From contig NZ_JACIEK010000018.1 of the NCBI RefSeq assembly GCF_014196835.1, positions 16,162 through 60,978 on the forward strand: a DNA stretch of 44,817 bases, written 5' to 3'. Under the pieces are notes generated by a model. The model ran no database searches. It had not been told where the DNA came from and saw only the letters and a program-made list of their open reading frames with translations. Made by a program: the position numbers and the translations under genes. The first letter of the stretch is position 1. The number at the start of each line of letters is the position of its first letter. Below, piece by piece: positions 25,946 through 33,984 of this stretch. The DNA comes from Aureimonas pseudogalii (lineage in GTDB: Bacteria; Pseudomonadota; Alphaproteobacteria; Rhizobiales; Rhizobiaceae).

Positions 25946-26845
25946 ATGAACTGGAATGATGTCCGATATTTCCTCGCCGTTACGCGCCATGGTGGCCTGA
26001 CCGGCGCGGCACGAGAGATGAAGGCCAGTCCTTCCACGGTGGCGCGCAGGGTCGAAACCTTGGAGGCGGCGCTACGAACCCGGCTGTTCGAACGCAAGCC
26101 CGATGGCTACGAATTGACGGAAGCGGGCAGAGCCATGGTCGAAAAGGCTACGGCGATAGAAGCCGCCATGCATGAGTTGGAAGATGGTTTCTGCGGACAG
26201 GACGGCCACGTTTCGGGAACAGTGCGGATCGTCACCGTCGATACCCTCGCGCACCATCTCCTGATGCCGAACTTGCCCGTTCTTCAAGAAGCTTATCCCG
26301 ATCTCGCGTTGGGAATTGCGGTCAACGCAACGTCCTTCGCCCAGCTTCCCTACAGAGAGTCGGACATCGGCCTTCGTCTCTGCCGGCCCGAGCAGGGAAA
26401 TTTCGTGGTGCGGCGGATCGGAACGATCGGCTTCGGCCTCTATGCGTCGAAGGACTACCTTGCTCGCCACCCTGTTCGGGAAGATCAATTGCCGATCGCG
26501 GGTCATCGCCTCATTACATGGGGCGACCCGCTGTCTTTCCTTGCCTTGCCAAAAACGCTGCGGTCATGGGTCGAAAGCGGCATTGCTAATCTGACCGTCG
26601 ATTCCATGCAGGCGCAGTTGCTCGCCATGAAAGCGGGCAACGGCCTCGGCGTGTTGCCGTGTATTCTTGCGGATGAAGAGGAACAGCTTGTAAGGCTCAG
26701 GCCCGATCTTTGCCAACAGGAAGAAGCGATCTGGCTTGTCGTTTCCGAAGCGGTTCGGGACATGAGGCGCATTCGCGTCGTCTGCGATTTCCTCGAAACC
26801 ATCGTGAAACAGGGACAGCTCGCCCTTTCTGGACAAGCTAGGTGA
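25946..26845 (+). CDS. LysR-family transcriptional regulator
   Basis: The 299-residue LTTR starts MNWNDVRYFLAVTRHGGLTGAAREMKASPSTVARRVETLEAAL, the expected winged-helix domain, with the linker helix up to about residue 85. A LysR substrate-binding domain follows (GTVRIVTVDTLAHHLLMP, then SDIGLRLCRPEQGNFVVRRIG and AGNGLGVLPCILADEE). It lacks the usual C-terminal region variants that would name the inducer. It probably regulates the divergent DMT gene. Its stop is 8 bp before repeat copy D. Confidence 0.93.
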   Translation: MNWNDVRYFLAVTRHGGLTGAAREMKASPSTVARRVETLEAALRTRLFERKPDGYELTEAGRAMVEKATAIEAAMHELEDGFCGQDGHVSGTVRIVTVDTLAHHLLMPNLPVLQEAYPDLALGIAVNATSFAQLPYRESDIGLRLCRPEQGNFVVRRIGTIGFGLYASKDYLARHPVREDQLPIAGHRLITWGDPLSFLALPKTLRSWVESGIANLTVDSMQAQLLAMKAGNGLGVLPCILADEEEQLVRLRPDLCQQEEAIWLVVSEAVRDMRRIRVVCDFLETIVKQGQLALSGQAR

Positions 26846-26853
26846 TTCGATGG

Positions 26854-26930
26854 ATTCGCAAATATCCCGATTTTTGTTCGATATGTTATCTCGATTTTTG
26901 CAGTGCTGCAAAATCAGGACATTCGCGACA
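26854..26930 (+). repeat. Full copy (D) of the module-border repeat (77 bp)
   Basis: Identical to copy E (28957-29033) at 72 of 77 positions, in direct orientation. It contains outer inverted arms (TCGCAAATATCC and GGACATTCGCGA), two CGATTTTTG blocks and a central dyad TTTTGCAG-TG-CTGCAAAA. It starts 8 bp after the LysR stop and ends 20 bp before the stop of the glyoxalase-like gene. Confidence 0.93.
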
Positions 26931-26950
26931 GACAGTCCCGTTTTCGGTAG

Positions 26951-27382
26951 CTAGAGGAGCTGCCCCTTCCCCTGCTCAATGATCAATTGCGGTTCACCAT
27001 CCGAGGTCTGGCGATGTGAGCGGCCGTGTTCGTTGATCGTCGCTTTGATCTGGCGGCGCAGGTTCGAGAAGCTCTCGAACTTGACCACATCGACCGGCGT
27101 ATCGAAGCGAATTGAAATCTGTCGGTGATTGGCCGGGCCGGAAAGGCCGATGATCCGCCCGGTGAAAGGCTGACCAAGATAGCGGCCCCGCACCCGATCG
27201 CTCAGGGCCAGTTCGGGAGATGCGTTGCGCAGAACCAACCGGGCGTGGAGCGTGTTCCAATCCTTTGCGCCGTGCTGTCTGGCTATCAGTTCCAACGCCT
27301 GCGCATGGCTCGTCGCAGTTCCTTGCGCCTGAAGCGCCGCGCGCAGGGCTTTGGCCTGCGCTTTTGCATCATCAATGGTCAT
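26951..27382 (-). CDS. Glyoxalase-superfamily-related protein (143 aa)
   Basis: The small protein starts with a helical segment (DAKAQAKALRAALQAQGTATSHAQALELIARQHGAKDWNTLHARL) that I recall from proteins annotated as glyoxalase-superfamily or glyoxalase-related, followed by a small beta domain (GRIIGLSGPANHRQISIRFDTPVDVV). I see no clear metal-ligand set for glyoxalase activity, so enzymatic function is doubtful. Its ATG overlaps the MATE stop (ATGA), so it is translationally coupled to that efflux pump. Confidence 0.75.
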   Translation of the reverse strand: MTIDDAKAQAKALRAALQAQGTATSHAQALELIARQHGAKDWNTLHARLVLRNASPELALSDRVRGRYLGQPFTGRIIGLSGPANHRQISIRFDTPVDVVKFESFSNLRRQIKATINEHGRSHRQTSDGEPQLIIEQGKGQLL

Positions 27383-28770
27383 CTGCCTTTCTCCGCATCG
27401 ACGTCCGGCGCGTCAGCGGGGTGCAGGACATGGCGCCCGATCATCACGGCGAGCATGAGAATGCTCGCGTCCGCCATCGGAAAGGCCAGCCAGATGGCCG
27501 ACACCCCGAAACCGACAGAAAGTGTCAGTATGAGCAAGGGTGTCAGAAACCAAGGCTTCACCAGAGTTAATGCCGCAGTCCGCCCCGGTTGACCAAGAGC
27601 TTGGAAATAGAGCGCCAAGACAAGGACCGGGCCAGATGATGAGTAAAGTAGCATCACAGGCCGCAGTATCTCCGCGACGGCGGCGATCACGGCGGGGTCA
27701 TCGCTGAACCAACTGCCGAGGGTGGTTCCCGCAAAGACGCCGACCAACATCACCGACAGGCACCAAAGGAAAGCGGCCCCCATCGCCAGCCGTAACGTGG
27801 CCAGCGCCCGGTCATTCCTTCCCGCACCAGCATTGTTGCCGGCAATGCTTTGTGTGGCCAGCGCAATTGCCATCTGCGGCATAAAGGAAAATCCTAAAAG
27901 CCGCGTCACTACGCCATAAGCGGCAATCAAGGCGTCATATTCTGGGCCGGCAGAAGACCGCAGGGACAGAATCACGATACTGGCGACCACGGCGATGCCG
28001 ATGAAACTGAGGCACAGCGGCAGGCCCAGCCGAACGATCTGTGACCACGCCCCTAGCCAGCTTTGCGAGCGCAGAACGGACAGTGGCAGCAGCCCCTTTG
28101 TATGTCCCCTCACGCCGACCACCAGCGCCAACCCGAGGGCTTGGGCCGCGACCGTGCCGAGGGCCGAACCCGAAATCCCCAGGCCAAGCACCACGATCCC
28201 CAACCAGTTCGCGCCGATATTGAACAGGTTGACCAGCACGGACAGGGCGGCAATCAAGCTAGCCCTCCCCTCGTTGCGCAGGGCATCGGCATGGACGCCA
28301 AGCATCAACTGTGCTGGCGCGCCGAGAATGATGATCCGCAGATAATCCTGCGCCAATCCGGCGAGCTTGGGATTACTTGCAGCCATAGAATCGACAAGCG
28401 CAGGGCCGACCACCGCCCATAGTGCCACAAGACCAACCGAAATCGCCAGCACCAGCCCATGCGCCTCGGCAAAGACGCGCCCGGCGGCTACGCGATCCCC
28501 GGCACCCAGATACCGAGCCATCAGGCTCGACATGCCGCCGCCCGCCAAGGTCGTCAGCGCCGAAAGCACCATGGCCGCCGGAAAGGCCAAGCTCACCGCC
28601 GCGAGCGCGTCGGACCCGATGAAGTGGCCGACGAAAATCCCATCGACAACATTAAGAACTCCGCCCATCGACATGACCACGGCCATAGGAAGGGCGTTTG
28701 ACAGAAACAGTCGCCCGATAGGGGCGGCCAGAAAAGGGTTAACCTTTTGGACAGCGTGCCGCGCAGACAT
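27379..28770 (-). CDS. MATE-family efflux transporter
   Basis: The 463-residue protein has twelve predicted helices and the MATE repeat architecture: FLSNALPMAVVMSMGGVLNVVDGIFVGHFIGSDALAAVSLAFP at the N terminus and LRLAMGAAFLWCLSVMLVGV opening the second half. MATE pumps extrude cationic drugs or metabolites using H+ or Na+ gradients. It has a GGAG-type ribosome-binding site (GAGGAGTGAGCG) and a structured leader upstream. No dedicated regulator gene is present in this module, unlike its neighbours. Confidence 0.93.
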   Translation of the reverse strand: MSARHAVQKVNPFLAAPIGRLFLSNALPMAVVMSMGGVLNVVDGIFVGHFIGSDALAAVSLAFPAAMVLSALTTLAGGGMSSLMARYLGAGDRVAAGRVFAEAHGLVLAISVGLVALWAVVGPALVDSMAASNPKLAGLAQDYLRIIILGAPAQLMLGVHADALRNEGRASLIAALSVLVNLFNIGANWLGIVVLGLGISGSALGTVAAQALGLALVVGVRGHTKGLLPLSVLRSQSWLGAWSQIVRLGLPLCLSFIGIAVVASIVILSLRSSAGPEYDALIAAYGVVTRLLGFSFMPQMAIALATQSIAGNNAGAGRNDRALATLRLAMGAAFLWCLSVMLVGVFAGTTLGSWFSDDPAVIAAVAEILRPVMLLYSSSGPVLVLALYFQALGQPGRTAALTLVKPWFLTPLLILTLSVGFGVSAIWLAFPMADASILMLAVMIGRHVLHPADAPDVDAEKGR

Positions 28771-28789
28771 CGCTCACTCCTCTTGAGAC

Positions 28790-28837
28790 GCATTTCAAGG
28801 TGGAATGGGGGCCTGCATTGCCCACCGCGCGAAATGC
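28790..28837 (-). promoter_or_regulatory. Structured 5' leader (nested stem-loop) of the MATE gene
   Basis: About 20 bases upstream of the MATE ATG, on its transcript strand, the 7-bp arms GCATTTC/GAAATGC enclose a second stem GGTGG/CCACC around an 18-base loop. The outer stem sits just before the ribosome-binding site, where it could control initiation. I do not recognise a known riboswitch class. The rest of 28838-28956 is GC-rich with no gene. Confidence 0.55.
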
Positions 28838-28956
28838 TTCGAGGGTGAGGTGTCTTGTCTATCCGGGCTTCACCGTGGCTTGCGCCGCAGGCGGCAGGTG
28901 CCGGAACCTTGGTCGCCAGACATAGGGGATGGGAGTTACCCGGTCAATTGAGCTGC

Positions 28957-29033
28957 TGTCGCAAATGTCCCGATTTTTGTTCGATATGTTATCTCGATTT
29001 TTGCAGTGCTGCAAAATCAGGATATTCGCTACA
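28957..29033 (+). repeat. Full copy (E) of the module-border repeat (77 bp)
   Basis: It starts TGTCGCAAATGTCCCG and ends GGATATTCGCTACA. These ends are inverted repeats (11 of 14). The centre has CGATATGTTATC between two CGATTTTTG blocks and the dyad TTTTGCAG-TG-CTGCAAAA. It is a direct repeat of copy D and marks the right border of the MATE module. The 193 bp to the next gene hold nothing recognised. Confidence 0.93.
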
Positions 29034-29226
29034 GCGGCGCGGTATCTTTCGACCCGTCGCGGTCATTCTTCGGCAAAGCTTATGTGCCGGGAAGCAGACA
29101 TTCGCTCCTGTAGTAGTTTCGGCGCATTGCCCCTCTGAACGAGCATGAGGTGTTCCTTGCTCGATTTGGTAAGAATTTGCGAACTAGGGTCGCCGTAGCG
29201 CGACACCATTAGCTCTGGGTGCCTCT

Positions 29227-29664
29227 ATGATCGCTATAAAATCAATGGCTGCACTCACGGTAGTCGCCCTTACGATCGGCGTAGCCGCATACATCCGCAA
29301 AGAGGAACCGCCTCAGGATCGCATCCAGCGACATGCAGAAGCGATCATAGCGAGCCCACGCTGGGCACGCGCGCAGATAGAGGCATCGTTGTCGGTATGT
29401 ATCAATTACAGTCCAGAGGCATCAGCATCAGTTAAGAGCGCTGTTGCCGATATGCTTGAAGTTGTCGTTACCGCATACGCTGCTGGTGATGATATGAACG
29501 ATATAACAGCCCGTGCAAAAGAAACGAGTTCGGTGGTCCGAGGCAAGCTCACCCACCAGCAAGGAGAGCAAGTCCTGCTATACATGCGTTCTGCCAACGA
29601 TGCCGAGGTATCAAGCTGTTTGTACGACCAGCTAGAGGCAAGGCTCCGCGAGGCGCAAAGCTGA
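29227..29664 (+). CDS. Hypothetical exported or membrane-anchored small protein (145 aa)
   Basis: I do not recognise the family. The N terminus MIAIKSMAALTVVALTIGVAAYI is a signal anchor or signal peptide; the rest is helical and charged, with cysteines in SVCINYSPEA and SSCLYDQLEA that could form a disulfide in the periplasm. Its base composition is visibly lower in GC than that of neighbours, which suggests recent acquisition. No clear ribosome-binding site is seen, only a weak purine run. Confidence 0.6.
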   Translation: MIAIKSMAALTVVALTIGVAAYIRKEEPPQDRIQRHAEAIIASPRWARAQIEASLSVCINYSPEASASVKSAVADMLEVVVTAYAAGDDMNDITARAKETSSVVRGKLTHQQGEQVLLYMRSANDAEVSSCLYDQLEARLREAQS

Positions 29665-29911
29665 TAGGCGGCGCTTATAGGAAACGGGCTGCTATCGATC
29701 CAATAAGGTCATTTCACAACCGCCAAGAATGCCCCTTAACCGGACATTGAGTAGGCTATTGTCTGACGCGGTGCGGGATAGGTGGGCTGTAAAACCGCTT
29801 GCAATGATGGCCCCCTTGGCGGGGTTTGACGCTTGGAATGCTGACCCCTGCTGAGCTGTTTTAGGCTCCCTCCGATGGCCCTGCTGGGCGTGCCGGAGGT
29901 TCGAGTGGGGA

Positions 29912-31411
29912 ATGATCGACGTGGACTTGATAGGACGGATCCGGCGGGCCTTTCACGAGGAGCGTAGCGGCATCAAGACGATTGCCCGTGAGTTCGGGGT
30001 ATCGCGCACGACGGTGCGCAAGGTGGTTCGCTCGAACGAGACGGAGTTCCGCTACGAGCGATCGGTGCAGCCGGCGCCCCGGCTCGGAGCTTTTGTCGGG
30101 GAGCTGACGGCGATCCTGGAAGCGGAGGCGGCGCTTCCGCGGCGCGAGCGGCGCTCGACGCAGCGCTTGTTCGAGGAGCTTCGCGGCCGCGGCTACGAGG
30201 GAGCGCACGACAGCGTGCATCGGTTTGCTCGGGCTTGGCGGCAGGAACGGGCCCGGCTTCCGGCCAAGGCCTATGTGCCGATGAGCTTTGCGCCGGGCGA
30301 GGCGTACCAGTTCGACTGGAGCCACGAGACGATCACGCTTCAGGGTCTGCCGCTGACGGTGAAGGTGGCGCACATGCGTTTGGCGCACAGCCGGATGCCG
30401 TTCGTACGGGCCTACTTCCGCGAGACGCAGGAACTGGTGTTCGACGCGCACGACCAGGCCTTCACCTTTTATGGCGGGGTCTGCCGACGCGGGATCTACG
30501 ACAACATGAAGACGGCGGTGGAGACGATCTTCGTGGGCAAGGCGCGCCAGTACAACCGGCGCTTTTTGCAGATGTGCTCGCACCACCTGATCGAGCCGGT
30601 GGCCTGCACGCCGGCGGCGGGCTGGGAGAAGGGACAGGTCGAGAACCAGGTGGGGAACCTTCGCGACCATCTGTTCCGGCCCAAGCCGAAGGTGGCCAGC
30701 CTTGAGGAGCTGAACCGCTGGCTGGCCGATCAGTGCGTCGCCCATGCCCGGCGCACCCGGCATCCCGAACAGAAGGAGCGCAGCGTCTGGGAAGTGTTCC
30801 AGGCGGAGAAGGCGTCGCTGATGGCGCTGCGCGCGCCCTTTGACGGCTTCGTCGAGAAGGCAGTGCGCGCCAGCACGACCTGCCTCGTGATGGCGGACCA
30901 CAACCGCTACAGCGTGGATGCTCGGGCCGCGGGACAAACGGTTCTGGTGCGCAGCTACGCCGAGCGGATCGTGGTGCTGTTCGACAACGAGATCGTGGCC
31001 GAGCATCCGCGGCAGTACCGTCGCAACCAGGTCGTCTACGACCCTTGGCACTACCTGCCGGTGCTGGTGCGCAAGCCGGGCGCGCTTCGGAATGGCGCGC
31101 CCTTCAAGAACTGGGACCTGCCGCCGGCGCTGGCCGGGGTCCGCGTCGGCCTGAAGCGTCACGAAGATGGCGACCGGCAGTTCGTGAAGGTGCTCGGGGC
31201 GGTGCTGGACCATGGGCTGGAGGCCGTGGAAGCGGCCTGTGCCGAGGCGCTGGAGGCCGGGCTCTGCCACGGTGATGTGATTCTGACGGTTCTGGCCCGC
31301 CAACGTCAGGAGCCGACACGCCTTTCGATCGAGATCCCGGAGGCTTTGACGCTCAAGGCGCCGCCGGTCGCCGATTGCGCCCGTTACGACAGCTTGCGGA
31401 GGGTTGCGTGA
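29912..31411 (+). CDS. istA: IS21-family transposase IstA
   Basis: The 499-residue transposase has an N-terminal helix-turn-helix ([21 protein letters not shown]) and an integrase core. The DDE residues lie in [10 protein letters not shown] (D), [11 protein letters not shown] (D) and [15 protein letters not shown] (E). Length is normal and no frameshift is seen. IstA catalyses strand transfer and needs IstB. The stop codon overlaps the istB start (TGATG). Confidence 0.97.
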   Translation: MIDVDLIGRIRRAFHEERSGIKTIAREFGVSRTTVRKVVRSNETEFRYERSVQPAPRLGAFVGELTAILEAEAALPRRERRSTQRLFEELRGRGYEGAHDSVHRFARAWRQERARLPAKAYVPMSFAPGEAYQFDWSHETITLQGLPLTVKVAHMRLAHSRMPFVRAYFRETQELVFDAHDQAFTFYGGVCRRGIYDNMKTAVETIFVGKARQYNRRFLQMCSHHLIEPVACTPAAGWEKGQVENQVGNLRDHLFRPKPKVASLEELNRWLADQCVAHARRTRHPEQKERSVWEVFQAEKASLMALRAPFDGFVEKAVRASTTCLVMADHNRYSVDARAAGQTVLVRSYAERIVVLFDNEIVAEHPRQYRRNQVVYDPWHYLPVLVRKPGALRNGAPFKNWDLPPALAGVRVGLKRHEDGDRQFVKVLGAVLDHGLEAVEAACAEALEAGLCHGDVILTVLARQRQEPTRLSIEIPEALTLKAPPVADCARYDSLRRVA

Positions 31412-32139
31412 TGGAGCGTCATGACCTTCTGGACGCGATGGAGGAGTTGAAGCTGCACGGCATGCGGGCCAGCTTCGACGAGATCACCGGAAAGGGCTTG
31501 GCCCGACGCGACGAACTGTATCCGCTGCTTGCCAGCCTTCTGCGCGCTGAGCAGAACCATCGTCACGCTCGCTCCATCGTTTACCGGATCTCGAGCGCCA
31601 AGTTCCCGGTGTTGAAGGATCTCGACGCCTTTCGCTTTGCTGAGACCCCGGTCGACGAGCCCAAAGTGCGCGAGATCGCCAGCGGCGCCTTTCTGGAAGC
31701 CAAGCGCAACGCCATCTTCATCGGTGGCACGGGCACCGGCAAAACCCATCTGGCGATCGCGGTCGCCAGCGCCGTGGTGCGCTCGCATGCTCGAGGCCGG
31801 TTCTACAACCTCGTCGACTTGGTGAACCAGCTTGAGCGCGAGAAGGCGGCGGGACGGGGCGGACGACTGGCCGAGACGCTTCTGCGCTACGACCTCGTGG
31901 TGATCGACGAACTGGGCTACCTGCCGTTCAGCCAGGCTGGGGGCCAGTTGCTCTTCCACCTGATCTCCAAGCTCTACGAGCACACCTCGCTGGTGATCAC
32001 CACGAACTTGGCCTTCGCCGATTGGCCGCAGGTGTTTGGCGACGCCAAGATGACCACGGCCATGCTCGACCGTCTCACCCACCACTGCGACATCGTCGAG
32101 ACCGGCAACACGAGCTGGCGCTTCAAGAACCGAAGCTGA
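31411..32139 (+). CDS. istB: IS21-family helper ATPase IstB
   Basis: The 242-residue AAA+ ATPase is related to DnaC. Walker A is [13 protein letters not shown], Walker [11 protein letters not shown], and the sensor/arginine region includes [29 protein letters not shown]. The ATG at 31411 overlaps the istA stop by one base. The helper selects target DNA and activates IstA. The protein appears intact. Confidence 0.97.
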   Translation: MERHDLLDAMEELKLHGMRASFDEITGKGLARRDELYPLLASLLRAEQNHRHARSIVYRISSAKFPVLKDLDAFRFAETPVDEPKVREIASGAFLEAKRNAIFIGGTGTGKTHLAIAVASAVVRSHARGRFYNLVDLVNQLEREKAAGRGGRLAETLLRYDLVVIDELGYLPFSQAGGQLLFHLISKLYEHTSLVITTNLAFADWPQVFGDAKMTTAMLDRLTHHCDIVETGNTSWRFKNRS

Positions 32140-32166
32140 CCCCGCCCGACGTCCCCGACAACCGCA

Positions 32167-32212
32167 CCGCGACATGCTGAGGGCCCCGATCGGGGCCCTC
32201 GGCATGTCGCGG
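32167..32212. terminator. Very stable stem-loop downstream of istB
   Basis: Arms of 21 bp (32167-32187 and 32192-32212) pair fully except for one U.G wobble, with the 4-base loop GATC. The core is AGGGCCCC/GGGGCCCT. No U tract follows, so it may end istAB transcription, block readthrough from outside, or act as an end structure of the element. Confidence 0.8.
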
Positions 32213-32279
32213 CCAACCTTCAACGAAAGGGGCCAGCATTCGGCGCGAAAAGGGGGCCAGCATTCCAAGCGATTTGACA

Positions 32280-32466
32280 CCCACAACGCCATTCGGGGCT
32301 TCGAGACGATGCGAATGTTCCGGAAGGGGCAGTTCCGCTCGATGGTCGACAGCCTCGCCGACGGATCGGAGGCCCGCTTCATCGGACGGCTGTTCCAGGT
32401 GTTCGTCGCCTGAAAATGGAACAGAAAGGGATCAGCGCGGCCGGATCGGATATTCGCAACGGAGCC
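32280..32466 (+). pseudogene. 3' remnant of an IS6-family element (transposase C terminus plus right terminal repeat)
   Basis: Starting at the IS21 right end, the frame encodes the last ~43 residues of an IS6 transposase (HNAIRGFETMRMFRKGQFRS to FIGRLFQVFVA), closely matching the intact copy at 17649. The right terminal repeat TTCGCAACGGAGCC ends at 32466. The rest of the gene is missing. The 137 bp that follow (32467-32603) read as an open but unrecognised peptide fragment (AGYKWGWTEFNRCKRPFQVL) with no start. Confidence 0.92.
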
Positions 32467-32603
32467 CGGCGAAGGCACAGGATCAAGAGACGCCGTAGCG
32501 GGCTACAAGTGGGGCTGGACTGAGTTCAACCGCTGCAAGCGACCCTTCCAAGTCCTCCATCGCGATGCACGCCGCGGTCGAAAGCGGTCGTTCGAGCCAT
32601 GCC

Positions 32604-33197
32604 CTATTCCGGCAGGGCCGACCGGATGGCCGATCCGGCCAGCCGCGCGCTCGCCAGGAGTTGGTCGTGGGTGTGGCCGTTGCGAGCCTTGGCGGACAGG
32701 CCGAACATGGTCGTCGCCACGAAGTCCGTCATGACCGCCGCTTCCTCAAGATGGCGCTGCGCGACGTGGTCCTGGATCTGCGCTTCCACGGCCATGTTGT
32801 AGGCAAGGGCTGCCTCCCGGGCGTCCGCATCGTTGCAACGTGTCCCTTCGACGACGAGACAACCAGTGGCCTTTGGGTCGTCGGAATAGTAACGGGCTGC
32901 CGCCTCCAACAGCGCCGCAAGGTTGTCGGCCACGGAGCGGTCCTGCCTCAGGATATCCGCAAGGGGGATCGCTCCAGCACCCGCGTACCGCTCGAGGACC
33001 CTCGCGTAGAGACCCTGCTTGCTGCCGAAGGCCGAATAGAAGCTCGGCGGATTGATGCCGAGAGCGTCGGTCACATCCGCCACGCTGACGGCGTCGTAGC
33101 CTCGGGAATGGAACAGACCCTCGGCCGTCGCGACAGCCTGTTCCGGATCGAAGCGGCGTGGGCGACCGCGCGGGCGAGGTCTTTTTGTATCAGACAC
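32604..33197 (-). CDS. bdcR: TetR-family repressor BdcR
   Basis: The 197-residue protein closely follows E. coli BdcR (YjgJ) as I remember it: RGRPRRFDPEQAVATAEGLFHSRGYDAVSVADVTDALGINPPSFYSAFGSKQGLY is the TetR DNA-binding domain, and AIPLADILRQDRSVADN and GLSAKARNGHTHDQLLASARLAG are shared in the ligand domain. The start is a GTG at 33197, embedded in an operator-like repeat. It is divergent from bdcA, as in E. coli, and probably represses bdcA and itself. Confidence 0.92.
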   Translation of the reverse strand: MSDTKRPRPRGRPRRFDPEQAVATAEGLFHSRGYDAVSVADVTDALGINPPSFYSAFGSKQGLYARVLERYAGAGAIPLADILRQDRSVADNLAALLEAAARYYSDDPKATGCLVVEGTRCNDADAREAALAYNMAVEAQIQDHVAQRHLEEAAVMTDFVATTMFGLSAKARNGHTHDQLLASARLAGSAIRSALPE

Positions 33198-33252
33198 TAC
33201 GTAATCCGTTGACTGATCAAGATTTCCAATTTATGTATCACACACTACATTA
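33186..33252. promoter_or_regulatory. Two direct operator-like repeats between bdcR and bdcA
   Basis: TGTATCAGACACTACGTAA (33186-33204) and TGTATCACACACTACATTA (33234-33252) match at about 15 of 19 positions and lie 48 bp apart. The first covers the bdcR GTG start codon, the second lies 18 bp before bdcA. The TGTA...TACA ends in each give a weak dyad. They are likely BdcR sites. Confidence 0.7.
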
Positions 33253-33270
33253 AGTCTCAAGGATGCGAAC

Positions 33271-33984
33271 ATGACGACGTTTGAAGGCAAGACGGTCCTG
33301 GTTCTGGGTGGAAGCCGGGGAATCGGCGCCGCCATCGTTCGGCGCTTCGCAGCCGATGGTGCGGCCGTCACCTTCACATATGCCGGATCGCAGGAGGCGG
33401 CCGAGAGCTTGGCCGCAGAGACCGGGAGCAAGAGCGTCCGCACCGACAGTGCCGACCGGGACGCAGTGATCGCGACCGTGCGCGCGAGCGGACCGCTCGA
33501 CGTTCTCGTCGTGAACTCCGGCTTTGCGATCTTCGGCGACGCGCTCGATCAGGACCCTGACGAAATCGATCGGCTCTTCCGGGTCAACGTGCATGCGCCC
33601 TACCACGCCTCGGTCGAAGCCGCGAGGCAGATGCCGGAGGGTGGACGGATTGTCGTGATCGGTTCGGTGAACGGCGACCGTATGCCGGTACCCGGCATGG
33701 CATCCTATGCGCTGAGCAAATCGGCTCTCCAAGGTCTGGCACGCGGACTGGCACGAGACTTCGGTCCGCGCGGCATCACCATCAACGTCGTGCAGCCCAG
33801 ACCCATCGACACCGACGCCAATCCGGCGGACGGGCCGATGCGGGATCTGATGCACAGCTTCATGGCCCTCAAGCGTCACGGACGGCCCGAAGAGGTCGCC
33901 GCCATGGTGGCATGGCTTTCGGGACCGGAAGCGGGCTTCGTGACGGGAGCCATGCACACGATCGATGGCGCATTCGGCGCCTGA
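33271..33984 (+). CDS. bdcA: Short-chain dehydrogenase/reductase BdcA
   Basis: The 237-residue protein is nearly collinear with E. coli BdcA (YjgI): GKTVLVLGGSRGIGAAIVRRF is the nucleotide-binding motif (TGxxxGxG type), then DALDQDPDEIDRLFRVNVHAPYHASVEAARQMPEGGRIVVIGSVNGDRMPVPGM and the YxxxK pair in SYALSKSALQG. E. coli BdcA has been reported to bind cyclic di-GMP and promote biofilm dispersal; the basic fold is an NADP-dependent reductase. Two conserved spots are altered here: NAG after strand 4 reads NSG, and the PG after strand 6 reads PR (VVQPRPIDTD). The stop codon is followed immediately by an IS6 remnant. Confidence 0.93.
   Translation: MTTFEGKTVLVLGGSRGIGAAIVRRFAADGAAVTFTYAGSQEAAESLAAETGSKSVRTDSADRDAVIATVRASGPLDVLVVNSGFAIFGDALDQDPDEIDRLFRVNVHAPYHASVEAARQMPEGGRIVVIGSVNGDRMPVPGMASYALSKSALQGLARGLARDFGPRGITINVVQPRPIDTDANPADGPMRDLMHSFMALKRHGRPEEVAAMVAWLSGPEAGFVTGAMHTIDGAFGA

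Larger units (their letters stand above)
29788..32279 (+). mobile_element. Complete IS21-family insertion sequence (about 2.49 kb)
   Basis: The left end reads TGTAAAACCGCTTGCAATGA and the right end, read inward, TGTCAAATCGCTTGGAATGC. They share about 16 of 20 positions. Inside each end the core element (GCTTGGAATGCTGACCCC on the left, a CAGCATTC form on the right) recurs, as expected for the multiple transposase-binding sites of IS21-type elements. istA and istB are intact. The flanks (left TGGGC, right CCCAC) give no matching target duplication. The right flank is the interior of an IS6-family transposase gene, but its missing part is not on the left side. Confidence 0.92.

Noticed and set aside
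20228-29033. Integron with attC sites
   Set aside because: No integrase gene, and the repeats lack the RYYYAAC/GTRRRRY core pair that flanks attC sites; genes within modules are also divergently arranged, unlike typical cassettes.
24783-29033. A MITE family explaining the 77-bp repeats
   Set aside because: No matching target duplications are seen around any full copy, all copies are in one orientation, and they occur only at module borders. This is a preference, not a proof.
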